Below are positions 28,458 through 37,240 of a stretch of DNA of 64,000 bases, piece after piece. Position 1 is the first letter of the stretch. Each line of letters begins with the position of its first letter. The translations under genes were made by a program, and so were the position numbers. Source of the DNA: JAKZVK01 sp965248255 (GTDB lineage: Bacteria; Acidobacteriota; Terriglobia; Bryobacterales; UBA6623); assembly GCA_965248255.1 (NCBI GenBank), contig CBDFIW010000004.1, positions 1,302,001 to 1,366,000 on the forward strand, read 5' to 3'. The notes below the pieces were generated by a model. It was not told the DNA's origin. It saw only the letters and a program-made list of their open reading frames with translations, and made no database searches.

Positions 28458-29293
28458 TCAGAGTTAGCGATTACTCCCTCAACTACTCCCGGCAGATCTC
28501 GGAAGGCAAGCTTAGCATCTTCGGCTTCCTCAAACAGTGCCGCAAGTACGACCTTGAGGCGGCCAGCTTGCACATCCGCAACCTGCCGTCGGTCTCGACC
28601 AGTTTCCTCAAGACGCTGCGCCGGGCCTATCTCGACAACAGCTTGTCCATGTCGATGTTCACCGTCAGCACAAACTTCGGCAACCCGCGTGACGGGCAGA
28701 AGGCCGAGTTGGAGAAGGCCTACGAAGCCACCCGGGTCGGTATGTTCCTCGGTGCGCCGATCTTGCGCGTCTTCGCCGGCTCGCCGAAGAACGAGGCTGA
28801 CCGCAAAGACGCCTTTCAACGCGCCGTCGAGGGCTTGCGCAAGGTCTGCGAGGAGGCCGCCGAGCAGGGCATGACCGTGGGTCTCCAGAACCACAATCAC
28901 GGCGCACTGGCGCGCACCGGTGAAGAAATGTTGCGCTTCATCAAGCAAGTGAACCACCCGAGCTTCACGGTGCTGCTCGACACCGGCCAATTCGCCGGCT
29001 CCGGTGGTGCCAGTGGTGACGCTCCCGAAGACCTCAAAGGCGCCGACCCCATGGAGAGCATCCGCATGACGGCCCCACTGGCGCGGCACGTCCGGGTGAA
29101 GTTCTACAATCCGCGGGCCAATGGATCTGAACCCTACATCGACTACCCGAAGGTGTTCGACATCCTGCGCGGCGTCCACTACGGCGGGATCATCGACATC
29201 GTCTATGAGCCGAACCGCCACGGTGGTGACCCGATCGGCCAGGCGATGCCGCGTGTCATTAAGTACCTCAAGAACCAAGTGCAGGGCTGTTAG
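28454..29293 (+). CDS. Sugar phosphate isomerase/epimerase-like TIM-barrel protein
   Basis: This 279-aa protein begins at the ATG overlapping the upstream stop. It has the AP-endonuclease-2/xylose-isomerase-like TIM-barrel layout. The metal-ligand strands are recognisable as GAPILRVFAGSP, VGLQNHNHGAL, FTVLLDTGQF and HVRVKFYNP. The near-C-terminal block GGIIDIVYEP corresponds to the last metal-binding strand. There is no signal peptide, so it is cytoplasmic. The specific substrate cannot be deduced. Its coupling to the GH29-like gene suggests sugar catabolism. Confidence 0.8.
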   Translation: MIRVSDYSLNYSRQISEGKLSIFGFLKQCRKYDLEAASLHIRNLPSVSTSFLKTLRRAYLDNSLSMSMFTVSTNFGNPRDGQKAELEKAYEATRVGMFLGAPILRVFAGSPKNEADRKDAFQRAVEGLRKVCEEAAEQGMTVGLQNHNHGALARTGEEMLRFIKQVNHPSFTVLLDTGQFAGSGGASGDAPEDLKGADPMESIRMTAPLARHVRVKFYNPRANGSEPYIDYPKVFDILRGVHYGGIIDIVYEPNRHGGDPIGQAMPRVIKYLKNQVQGC

Positions 29294-29323
29294 TGTCCGC
29301 AGCAGCCCTCAAGGATGCATCTC

Positions 29324-30244
29324 ATGGGGCTTCGTCGCGTAGTACTGCTTGCCATACTGTTCAGCGCGTTTCTTCCGGCGCTCGCCGCCGAGACGCTCCG
29401 GTTCGCCGTGATCGGCGATAGCGGGACCGGAGAATCGCCTCAGCACGCCGTCGCCCGCCGGATGGAGCAGGTCCACGAGGACCGCGGCTTCGACTTCGTC
29501 CTGATGCTGGGCGACAACATCTACGAAGACGGCGAGAGCGAGGACTTCGATTCCAAGTTCAAGGATGTCTACAAGAAACTCATGGATCGCGGCGTTCGGT
29601 TCCACGCCTCGCTCGGCAACCACGACCGCCGAACGAACAACGGCAGGGACCAGGTCCTCGACGACGCTTTCGGCTACGTCGGCAGAAAAGACGAATATCA
29701 GCTCGTAAAAGGCCACCGCGGCGACGGCGGCTCACTCGTTCGGTTCATAGCCTTGAACTCAGCGGCCTGGATCGACGGGTTGAAGAGCGAGTCTCAAGGG
29801 CAAGACCTCCAAACGAGAAGGGGCCGATTCGATGGTTGGCTCGAAACCTCGGGACTCTACGATTGGAACATCCTCTACATGCACCATCCGCCCTACTCGT
29901 ATGTGAGGCAATTCCTGTTCATCAAGCTCGGCCACGGTTCGGCGACGCGTCTGCGGCGAGAGCTGGAGCCGAAGATCAAGGGTAGGGTCGATGTAGTCTT
30001 CACGGGCCACGACCATTTCTATCAGAAGATCCGTCCGCAGGAAGGCGTCCACTACTTCGTGTCGGGGGCGGCGGCCAAGCTGCGCCCCGGTGTCAACAAG
30101 AATCACCGGAATGTGGAATTCGCTGTCAAGCGCCGCCACTTCATGTATGTCGAGCTGACAGCCTCTGAGTTTCGCTATGAAGCCATCGACCCCTCGGGGG
30201 AGGTCCTTCATTCCGGGGTGATTCGCAAGCAGCAGAGTCGATGA
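29324..30244 (+). CDS. Secreted calcineurin-like metallophosphoesterase (acid phosphatase type)
   Basis: I prefer ATG 29324, 9 nt after AAGG, over ATG 29315, which directly abuts it. The 306-aa product has a signal peptide (VVLLAILFSAFLPALAA). The five metallophosphoesterase blocks are present in order: FAVIGDSGTGE, MLGDNIYEDG, SLGNHDRR, MHHPPYS and TGHDHFYQ. This is the dimetal site of the purple acid phosphatase/TRAP group. It probably releases phosphate from organic phosphomonoesters outside the cytoplasm. It lies 30 bp after the isomerase gene, in the same direction. Confidence 0.88.
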   Translation: MGLRRVVLLAILFSAFLPALAAETLRFAVIGDSGTGESPQHAVARRMEQVHEDRGFDFVLMLGDNIYEDGESEDFDSKFKDVYKKLMDRGVRFHASLGNHDRRTNNGRDQVLDDAFGYVGRKDEYQLVKGHRGDGGSLVRFIALNSAAWIDGLKSESQGQDLQTRRGRFDGWLETSGLYDWNILYMHHPPYSYVRQFLFIKLGHGSATRLRRELEPKIKGRVDVVFTGHDHFYQKIRPQEGVHYFVSGAAAKLRPGVNKNHRNVEFAVKRRHFMYVELTASEFRYEAIDPSGEVLHSGVIRKQQSR

Positions 30245-30339
30245 GCCGTCTGACGATCCGCCTCGCGATACGCCCAACCCGCCTGTCCTTGCCGTAGAAT
30301 AAAGCCCCGAACCCTCGGCCGTCCCAGGATCTCGGCGCC

Positions 30340-30501
30340 GTGCACCCAAGAGACGAGACCACAACCTCCCCGCGCCCCGATGAGGAGCCGCCCCCGCTGC
30401 TCGGCTCTTGGCGGCGTCTCTATGTCGCTATTCTCTTGCACCTGGCTTTCTGGATCGTGGTCTTCTATCTCTTCACCCTGCGCTTCGGCTCGCCCTCATG
30501 A
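30340..30501 (+). CDS. 53-aa single-span membrane protein coupled to the SSS symporter
   Basis: This is a very short GTG-initiated ORF with AGGA about 10 nt upstream. An in-frame stop at 30295 limits it on the left. The N-terminus is acidic and Pro-rich (DEEPPPLLGSWRRLYV). It is followed by one transmembrane helix (AILLHLAFWIVVFYLFTL). The stop overlaps the symporter start as ATGA. A small membrane protein directly before a sodium:solute symporter recalls the small-subunit arrangement of other SSS systems such as DUF4212 partners. The similarity is in position and size only. It may be an accessory subunit. Confidence 0.65.
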   Translation: MHPRDETTTSPRPDEEPPPLLGSWRRLYVAILLHLAFWIVVFYLFTLRFGSPS

Positions 30502-32165
30502 GGACACTCGACTGGATCGTCCTGGCGGCTTCGCTCGTCGGCATCATTGGCTACGGCCTTTACCGCGCTCGCGGCAGCCGCACGGTCGAGTCGTACCTCT
30601 TGGCGGGGCGCACAATGCACTGGTGGGTCATCGGCCTCTCGATCATGGCCACGCAGGCCAGCGCCATCACGTTCATCGGCACCACGGGACAGGGCTACAT
30701 CGACGGCCTGCGTTTCGTGCAGTTCTACTTCGGGCTGCCGATCGCGATGGTCGTCATCGCCGCCGTGGCCGTGCCGTTCTTTTATCGGTCAGGCGTCTAC
30801 ACGGCTTACGAGTACCTCGAGCAACGCTTCGACTCGAAAACGCGGACGCTGGCGAGCGGGATCTTCCTCGTCCAGCGCGGACTCGGCGTGGGACTGGCGC
30901 TCTATGCGCCGGCGGTGGTGCTCTCGGTCATCATGGGCTGGCCTGAGTGGCTCACCATCCTCACCATGGGCGCGCTGGTGATCGCCTACACCGTCGCGGG
31001 CGGCATCAAGGCGGTGATGTGGACCGACGCGCAGCAGATGATCGTGATGTTCGCAGGGATCGTGGCGGCGTTTCTCGCGGCAGTGTGGGGGTTGCCGTCG
31101 GAGGTCTCGTTCGGCGACGCGATCTACCTGGCAGGGATTTCGGGCAAGCTGCGAGCCGTCGATCTCGACTTCGACTGGCAGAACCGCTACACGCTTTGGT
31201 CGGGCCTGATCGGCGGAACGTTTCTCGCGCTCTCCTACTTCGGCTGCGATCAATCGCAAGTGCAACGCTACCTGACCGGCCGGTCGATGGCTCACATGCG
31301 AATTAGCCTGCTGTTCAACGCCGTCGTCAAGGTGCCGCTGCAGTTCGTGATCTTGCTGACCGGAGCGCTGGTGTTTTCCTTCTTCGTGTTCACCCAGCCC
31401 CCGTTGCTGTTCAACCCGGTGGAGCGCGCGCGGATGGGCCAGGCGGGCGGCACGCCATACGAAGACGTCGAATCCCGCTACCGCCAGACGTTCTCCGAGC
31501 GTGAGCAGGCCGCCCGGACGCTGCTCGTTTCGCGGAACCGCTCCGCCGAGAGCCGCTATCTGTCGGCCGAAGCGCGTGTGCAGGGGGTTCGCACCGAAGC
31601 CATCGCCCTGGTGGAGAAGTCGAACGACGGCACAACCTACAACGACACCAACTACATCTTTCTCAGCTTCGTGACGGGCTACCTGCCGGTGGGACTGGTC
31701 GGGCTGATCATCGCCGCCGTGTTCGCAGCCGCCATGTCGACGATCTCGGCGGAGTTGAACTCGCTGGCCACGTCCACGGTGATCGACCACTATCGCCGCT
31801 ACATCCGGCGGGGGGCGTCGGACTCACACTACACTTTGGCGTCCCGCTTCGCGACAGCGTTCTGGGGGGTGTATGCCACCGTCTTCGCCAGCTTCGGCGG
31901 TCAACTCGGCTCGCTGATTGAAGCGGTCAATCGGGTCGGCTCGTTCTTCTACGGATCGTTGCTGGGAGCGTTTGTTCTGGCGTTTGCGCCCTGGAAGACG
32001 ACGGGCCACGGCGCGTTCGTGGGCATGCTGGCTGGGCTGGCAGCGGTGGCTTGGACCAGCACGCAGACCGAGATTTCTTATCTCTGGTACAACGTCGTGG
32101 GTTGTGTCGTGGCGGTCGGGGTGGGGTCGCTCGTCGGTCGCCCGGCCCGGCGCGAAACTGCGTGA
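30498..32165 (+). CDS. Sodium:solute symporter (SSS/SLC5 family)
   Basis: A 555-aa multispan membrane protein. The opening MRTLDWIVLAASLVGIIGYG and the next helix SYLLAGRTMHWWVIGLSIMA carry the SSS signature. Further helices include GLPIAMVVIAAVAVPFF, LLFNAVVKVPLQFVILLTG and GLVGLIIAAVFAAAMSTISA; the last matches the conserved AAxMSTxxSxLNS block of Na-binding transporters. A charged helical loop (~315-380) is inserted mid-protein. It probably imports a sugar or organic acid for the neighbouring catabolic genes. The start is ATGA-coupled to the 53-aa ORF. It ends 13 bp from the convergent MFS gene, and a GCGTGAG/CTCACGC hairpin spans the gap. Confidence 0.9.
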   Translation: MRTLDWIVLAASLVGIIGYGLYRARGSRTVESYLLAGRTMHWWVIGLSIMATQASAITFIGTTGQGYIDGLRFVQFYFGLPIAMVVIAAVAVPFFYRSGVYTAYEYLEQRFDSKTRTLASGIFLVQRGLGVGLALYAPAVVLSVIMGWPEWLTILTMGALVIAYTVAGGIKAVMWTDAQQMIVMFAGIVAAFLAAVWGLPSEVSFGDAIYLAGISGKLRAVDLDFDWQNRYTLWSGLIGGTFLALSYFGCDQSQVQRYLTGRSMAHMRISLLFNAVVKVPLQFVILLTGALVFSFFVFTQPPLLFNPVERARMGQAGGTPYEDVESRYRQTFSEREQAARTLLVSRNRSAESRYLSAEARVQGVRTEAIALVEKSNDGTTYNDTNYIFLSFVTGYLPVGLVGLIIAAVFAAAMSTISAELNSLATSTVIDHYRRYIRRGASDSHYTLASRFATAFWGVYATVFASFGGQLGSLIEAVNRVGSFFYGSLLGAFVLAFAPWKTTGHGAFVGMLAGLAAVAWTSTQTEISYLWYNVVGCVVAVGVGSLVGRPARRETA

Positions 32166-32178
32166 GCGCGATCGAGAC

Positions 32179-33420
32179 TCACGCCCTCCGCAGCGGCTTC
32201 TCGGCGTCGATCGCCAGCCACATCAAGGCACTAACAACGTAGTAGGCGGCCGAGATCAGCAGCGGCACTTCCCACGAATCGTACGACTCACGCAGCCAGG
32301 CCACCGCGATCGGAGCGAAGGCGCCGCCGACCTGTCCCAGTGAATTCATCGTGCCCGAGACCGTGCCGCCGTGCTCGCGGCCGATGTCGAGACAGGTGGC
32401 CCAGCAGATGGCCAGGATCAAGTCGGCCGAGCCGAAGCTCAGCGCCAGGGCCGTGATGTTGACGGTATTGCTCTCCGCCACGGCGGCGATGGCGAGAAAG
32501 ACCGCCGCGCCGAGCAGTCCTCCCATGGCCGGGAGGCGGCGGGCCCAGCGCAGGCTGATGCGGCGGCTCAGCCAATCGGTGAGCGCGCCCCCGAGGGCGT
32601 TGCACGCGGCGCCGGCAAGCATGGGCAGCGCCGCGTACAAGCCGACTTGCGGCAGCGAGAGCCCGCGTGCCTCCTCGAGATAGGTGGGCAGCCAAGTGAG
32701 ATAGAAATACAGTCCCCACGTGTAGCCGGAATACATCGCGCACAGCGCCCAGACGTTGCGGTTGCGTACGAGCAGTCCCCACGGAACGGCATGGGAGCCT
32801 GCGCCGGCGGCTCGCCCTGCCTGGATGTAGGCGAGCTCGTGGGGGCCGACCGCGGGGTGCTCCTCGGGCGAGTTGCGATACCAAGCGGTCCAACCCGCCG
32901 CCCAGACAAGGCCCAGCACGGCAAAGATCCAGTAGACGGCGCGCCAGCCGGTAGCGGCCATCAACGCGATCACCAGGGCCGGCGCGAAAGCGCCACCGAG
33001 GCGGCTCCCGACCATGATGACGGCCTGCGCCCGTCCGCGCTCGGTGGCGGGAAACCAGCGCGAGACCGCCGAAGCGCACCCGGGAAACGCACCCGCCTCG
33101 CCGCATCCAAACAGGAAGCGGATCACCAGCAGGCTCCAGTAGTTCCACGCTGTGCCGGTCACCGCGGTGAACACCGACCACCAGATGACGATTCGCGTCA
33201 GCAGCCCACGCGCGCCGAAGCGGTCGGCGAGCCATCCGCCGGGAATCTCGAATAGCACGTATCCCCAGATGAAGGCGCTGAGGATCTGGCCCATCTCGAT
33301 GCGGCTGAGTCCCAACTCGGCTCTCATGGCCGTGGCGGTCGCGGCGATGCAGACGCGGTCGAGGTAGGTGACCAGCGTCAGGGCGAACATCATCGCCAGT
33401 ACTTTGTGGCGGACCGGCAT
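32179..33420 (-). CDS. MFS transporter, hexuronate/anion:cation symporter type
   Basis: A 413-aa protein with about 12 transmembrane segments. The MFS loop 2-3 signature appears as GGWLADRFGARGLL. TM1 (LTLVTYLDRVCIAATA) has the YLDR motif typical of the ACS family (hexuronate, glucarate, phthalate transporters). The ER-GRAQA block near TM5 (SRWFPATERGRAQAVI) also fits that family. It may import an acidic sugar, which would agree with the enolase-superfamily gene that diverges from it. Confidence 0.88.
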   Translation of the reverse strand: MPVRHKVLAMMFALTLVTYLDRVCIAATATAMRAELGLSRIEMGQILSAFIWGYVLFEIPGGWLADRFGARGLLTRIVIWWSVFTAVTGTAWNYWSLLVIRFLFGCGEAGAFPGCASAVSRWFPATERGRAQAVIMVGSRLGGAFAPALVIALMAATGWRAVYWIFAVLGLVWAAGWTAWYRNSPEEHPAVGPHELAYIQAGRAAGAGSHAVPWGLLVRNRNVWALCAMYSGYTWGLYFYLTWLPTYLEEARGLSLPQVGLYAALPMLAGAACNALGGALTDWLSRRISLRWARRLPAMGGLLGAAVFLAIAAVAESNTVNITALALSFGSADLILAICWATCLDIGREHGGTVSGTMNSLGQVGGAFAPIAVAWLRESYDSWEVPLLISAAYYVVSALMWLAIDAEKPLRRA

Positions 33421-33582
33421 GGGCGAAAAGGATACCTAGCTTACTACGGAGGAATGGGATCCGGGGACTGCCCTTCATCTCTGTGCTGGCGTTGTCGACC
33501 AGAGACTTTCGGCTGAGGCTTTCGCTTCCACGTTGCCTCCCCGGCCACGGCTTGCCAAACTGCGACAAGCTGCGAGATCGCC

Positions 33583-35072
33583 GTGCCGTATCGTATTCAA
33601 GCTATCGAGCTGTACCTGCGCGAGACGCCGCCGAACCGCGTCCCGATGTCGATCGGACGCATGGGAGCGCAGGGCACGCGGGACATAAGCCCGCTGGCCC
33701 ATGTGCGGATGGTCGTCCGCGACGGCGAGGGGCAGGAAACGTTCGGGTGCGCTGCCGACCGCCTCTCAGTGCGCTGGCTCGACAAGCGTCCGAAACGCAC
33801 CAAGGCGCGCAAGCTTCGTGAACTGGTGCGTCTAGTCTACGGTGCCCGGCAGGTCTATTTGGACAAGCCTTCATTCGACGACCCGTTCGCGAAGTGGCGA
33901 TCGTGCTACCGGCGGATCAAGCAGGCCGGCGACGAGCAGGGGCAGGAAGCACTGACTTCGTCGTTCGCCTCGGCGCTGTTCGAGCGTGCGATGCTCGACG
34001 CGGTCAGCCGTCTCGCTGGCAAATCGATCTACGAGATGGTTCGCGAGGGCCGCCTCGGCTTCCGGCCCGGGGCGATCCATACCGAACTCGACGGTCTGAC
34101 CCCGACCGACTACACGGCGCCGGAACCGCTGACGGCCTTCCACATCCGCCACACCGTCGGCATTCGGACCCCATCACCGCCACCGACCTCCCGCCAGAGG
34201 CCCGAGTCAACGACGGACTGCCGGAAACGCTCAAGGAGTACGTCCGCGAAGACGGGCTGCATTACTTCAAGCTCAAGCTCTCGGGCGAGCGCCGGCACGA
34301 CCTGCGGCGAATGGCGCGCATCTGGGAAGTACTGCCCATGGACGGCGGTACGCAGCTCACCATGGACGCCAATGAAGCCTACCTCGACCTCGACGAGTTC
34401 GAAGCCCTCGTGCGCGATCTCGAGCAACAGCAGCTCGGCCTGTTCCAGCACCTGCTTTGGATCGAGCAGCCGCTGCCGCGCGGCCTGACGTTCGACCCGA
34501 ACGCCGAGCCCGCCATCCGCCACATCGCCGCGCGCAAGCCGCTGCTCATCGACGAAGCCGACGGCAGCCTGACCAGCTACCGGCAGGCGTACGGCATCGG
34601 CTACGCCGGCGTATCCCACAAGAACTGCAAGGGCTTTTTCAAGTCGCTGCTCAACCGCTCCCTCGTGAACCACTACAACCGCAAGGGCCAAAGGGCGTTC
34701 ATGAGCGGCGAGGACCTTCAGAACCTGCCCATCGTGCCGCTCCATCAGGACTTCGCGTCGCTGGCGATCCTCGGCATCGATCACTGCGAGCGCAATGGGC
34801 ATCACTACAACTACGGGCTCTCGATGCTTTCTGCGAAGGACAAGGCTTCGATCGCCCGAAACCACCCTGACCTCTACGTCAAGCGGGGCGATGAGTGGTT
34901 CCTGAGGATCCGCGACGGGATGGTGGACTGCGCGAGCCTTCAATGTCCCGGCTACGGCGTCGCCGACGAGCCCGACTGGGCTTCGATGGAAGACCTGCAA
35001 ACCTGGCTCGATCGACGTTACCCCGGCGCTACACGAGGGGCCGTTACCACTCGGGGCGCTGACGAGCCCTAA
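33583..35072 (+). pseudogene. Enolase-superfamily (mandelate racemase-like) gene with one frameshift
   Basis: Two frames join into one ~495-aa protein. The first covers the N-terminal capping domain (33583 to ~34165: LYLRETPPNRVPMSIGRMG to AFHIRHTVGI). The second covers the barrel (to 35072: DPITATDLPPEARVNDG, YFKLKLSG, LTMDANEAY, WIEQPLPRG, PLLIDEADG, VSHKNCKGFFKS). Adding one G to the GG at 34166-34167 gives HTVGIRDPITATD. The barrel residues KLK, DANE, EQP and DE match acid-sugar dehydratase or racemase sites. The lesion may be a base-calling error. It diverges from the MFS gene, as expected for an acid-sugar pathway. Confidence 0.8.
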
Positions 35073-35087
35073 CGAAAACGCTTGCCG

Positions 35088-35160
35088 GAGTCAATTCTAC
35101 ACTGGGGCCGGATGAGAAACCACCGCTACTTCAGCACACATCCGGGTCAATCCCCGTAGG
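35088..35160. repeat. Direct repeat copy A
   Basis: About 70 bp beginning GTCAATTCTACACTGGGGCC resembles copy B at 37141-37217, roughly three-quarters identical by eye with small gaps. The two copies bracket the secreted-protein gene 35242-37104. Copy A is followed by a GCGGGTCTCC...CCGCGCTACGG hairpin (about 35168-35197), a relative of which occurs at 56380-56404. Confidence 0.55.
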
Positions 35161-35241
35161 ATAAAGCCGCGGGTCTCCGGGACATCCGCGCTACGGTGTT
35201 CAATACGGTGTCTGCCGCCGCAGGGTTAGGCCGCTTGTTGC

Positions 35242-37104
35242 TCAGCGGCTCCAGGGGAACTTAAACGTCGGTTGGTTGGCGAAACGCTTCATGCGGATCG
35301 AGAGGCGCTCTCCCGACCCGGGGGCCAGGCGGACGGCGAACTGTGAGTCGCCGATTTTGACCCGCCGGTCGCCGGCCGTCACCGCCACACAGTCGTGCTC
35401 GGCGTAGGCGCCGGTCTGGACGACCAACTCGCGGGGGCTGACGGGGTTGGTGTTCACCAGCGTAAGATCGATTCCCTGCGGGCTGATCCGGTGGACGAGC
35501 GCCGCGACGTTGGGCGGCAAACCCGGGCGCCGCCGCCGGGGGTCGAAGTAACGCACCTGCGCATGCAGGACGTTCCCTCCTCCACCGGGGTAGTTCGCGC
35601 CCAGCATGAGGTTTAACAAGCTGGTCACCGCCGTGGGGTCGGGCATCCCGCCGGACGAGCGAGTGTCCTCGGTCAAGGCATCCCCCCGTATGCGATCGAC
35701 GCCCTTGCGGACCGCCTCATGATCCTGCCGCAAAGCCCGCAGCGGATAGCCCGGGTCTCCCCCTTGCAGGTATTGGATCCACGACTCGTCGGCAATGCGC
35801 GGCAAGTCCTCGTCCTTCACTGACCAGAGAAAGATGTCGGTCGATTCCGGCAAGAACCAGAAGTTGACGTTGCCATCGGGCCGTTCCCGCTTCGCGAGGA
35901 AGGCGTACCAGCCGTTGTCCCCGTATTTGTGCGGCATCTTGAGCTTGCCGTCGACGACTTCCTTCTGGGCGTGAAGGTTGTCGATCTGCTTACGCATCGT
36001 GTCGGGGTACTTGTAGTCGCCGGTCAGCATCAGAGCGATGCCGAAGCCGATCTGCAGGCCGCGCATGACCATGTTCTGCGAAGGGTTGTCGGAGCCGTCC
36101 TCAGACTTGGGCCGGAAGTTCCACCCGTAGACGCCGCCCCACCACTTGCCGTCCCACTCACCGCCGATGGTGCCGTCGAGGCCGATGTTGGTGGGGACGT
36201 TGCCGCCGTTGCGCTCGGCGCGCTCGACCCAGGCGTCGGCGTATTCGAGAATCCAATCGCGATACTTGGCCTCGCCGGTCAGGAGGTAAGCCGTCATGGC
36301 GAGGTTGGTGGCCATCAGGTTTTGCGGATGGTCGCCGCTGAGGTTGACCGTGTAGCCCATACGTGTCCACCGCTCGGTGCGCGGCGGCTGGCCCGAACGG
36401 GGCTCGTGACGCGGACGCGGGTTGCCGCCCCAGTGGTACTCGGTGGCCGGCGTCAGCAACGGTCCGCGGCTGCCATTGAAGAGGCTGCGGATGATCTTGT
36501 GTTGCGGGTCATAGTTGGGGGCCTCAGGGTCCTCGTTCATGTAGAAGCCGGCAAAGCGGCGCGCACGCACGAGGTACTGCGGATCGTCCGGACGGGCGAG
36601 CCCGTACCAATACCAGGGGGCCATTCCCTCTCCGGTGTGCTCCCAGTCGAGCGACGGGCAGAACTCCTTGTAGTACATGCCGTCCTTGGCCACCTCGGCC
36701 AACGGCTCCCTGGCGTCGGTGAACTGCTGCAGGTGGCCTGCCCAGATCTTCTTGTAGAGGTCTAGGATCTCCGGCGGGCCGCCCAGGATGTAGAGCAGGG
36801 GCAGATGACGGTAGCTCTCCATCACATCGTCGGGGCCGTCGGCGGCGCCCCAGTTGGGAGTGATGCGCATCCAGCCGCGCTCATCCATGTACTTGCCGGC
36901 CTGGACGAAGGCGGCTTCGGTGTTGGACTTCAACAGCGCCTGCTGGGCGAGCGCCCACGCCGGAGGGGCCATGGGATTGTCGATTTCGATGGCAGGCTGG
37001 GCCGCGCCAGCGGACAGGGAGGCGAGAACAAAGCAGACCTGGAGGGCGCAAACCGCGATGGCTCGGGCAAGTCTCATGGGATTACAACTCATGGAGTATC
37101 GCAT
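35242..37104 (-). CDS. Secreted protein, probable alpha-helical toroid hydrolase/lyase, unassigned
   Basis: A 620-aa protein. ATG 37104 follows GGGGAG by 4 nt, and an internal MRLARAIAVCALQV start would also give a good signal peptide. The mature part is rich in Trp, Tyr and Gly. It has repeating helical blocks with conserved-looking aromatics (DWEHTGEGMAPWYWYGLARP, LSGDHPQNLMATNLAMTAYL, GGEWDGKWWGGVYGWNF), as in (alpha/alpha)6-toroid polysaccharide-active enzymes. The last ~100 residues look beta-rich (GIDLTLVNTNPVSPRELVV). I do not recognise a named family. Glycan degradation is inferred only from the fold impression and the neighbours. Confidence 0.7.
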   Translation of the reverse strand: MRYSMSCNPMRLARAIAVCALQVCFVLASLSAGAAQPAIEIDNPMAPPAWALAQQALLKSNTEAAFVQAGKYMDERGWMRITPNWGAADGPDDVMESYRHLPLLYILGGPPEILDLYKKIWAGHLQQFTDAREPLAEVAKDGMYYKEFCPSLDWEHTGEGMAPWYWYGLARPDDPQYLVRARRFAGFYMNEDPEAPNYDPQHKIIRSLFNGSRGPLLTPATEYHWGGNPRPRHEPRSGQPPRTERWTRMGYTVNLSGDHPQNLMATNLAMTAYLLTGEAKYRDWILEYADAWVERAERNGGNVPTNIGLDGTIGGEWDGKWWGGVYGWNFRPKSEDGSDNPSQNMVMRGLQIGFGIALMLTGDYKYPDTMRKQIDNLHAQKEVVDGKLKMPHKYGDNGWYAFLAKRERPDGNVNFWFLPESTDIFLWSVKDEDLPRIADESWIQYLQGGDPGYPLRALRQDHEAVRKGVDRIRGDALTEDTRSSGGMPDPTAVTSLLNLMLGANYPGGGGNVLHAQVRYFDPRRRRPGLPPNVAALVHRISPQGIDLTLVNTNPVSPRELVVQTGAYAEHDCVAVTAGDRRVKIGDSQFAVRLAPGSGERLSIRMKRFANQPTFKFPWSR

Positions 37105-37140
37105 TGGACTCCCCGTTCATGATTCCTCCGGCGCCTGTCC

Positions 37141-37217
37141 CCGGTCAATTCTACATCGGGACCAGGCGAGAGACCGCCAGCGTTTACTTAAGCACATGCC
37201 CGGGTAAGCGCCGTGGG
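37141..37217. repeat. Direct repeat copy B
   Basis: Begins GTCAATTCTACATCGGGACC at 37144 and mirrors copy A at 35088 in the same orientation, including a CATGCCCGGGTAA stretch opposite CATCCGGGTCAA. It fills most of the gap between two divergent genes, so it may carry promoter or regulatory function as well as being a repeat. Confidence 0.55.
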
Positions 37218-37240
37218 TTCTTTGGCCTACACTGAGATCG

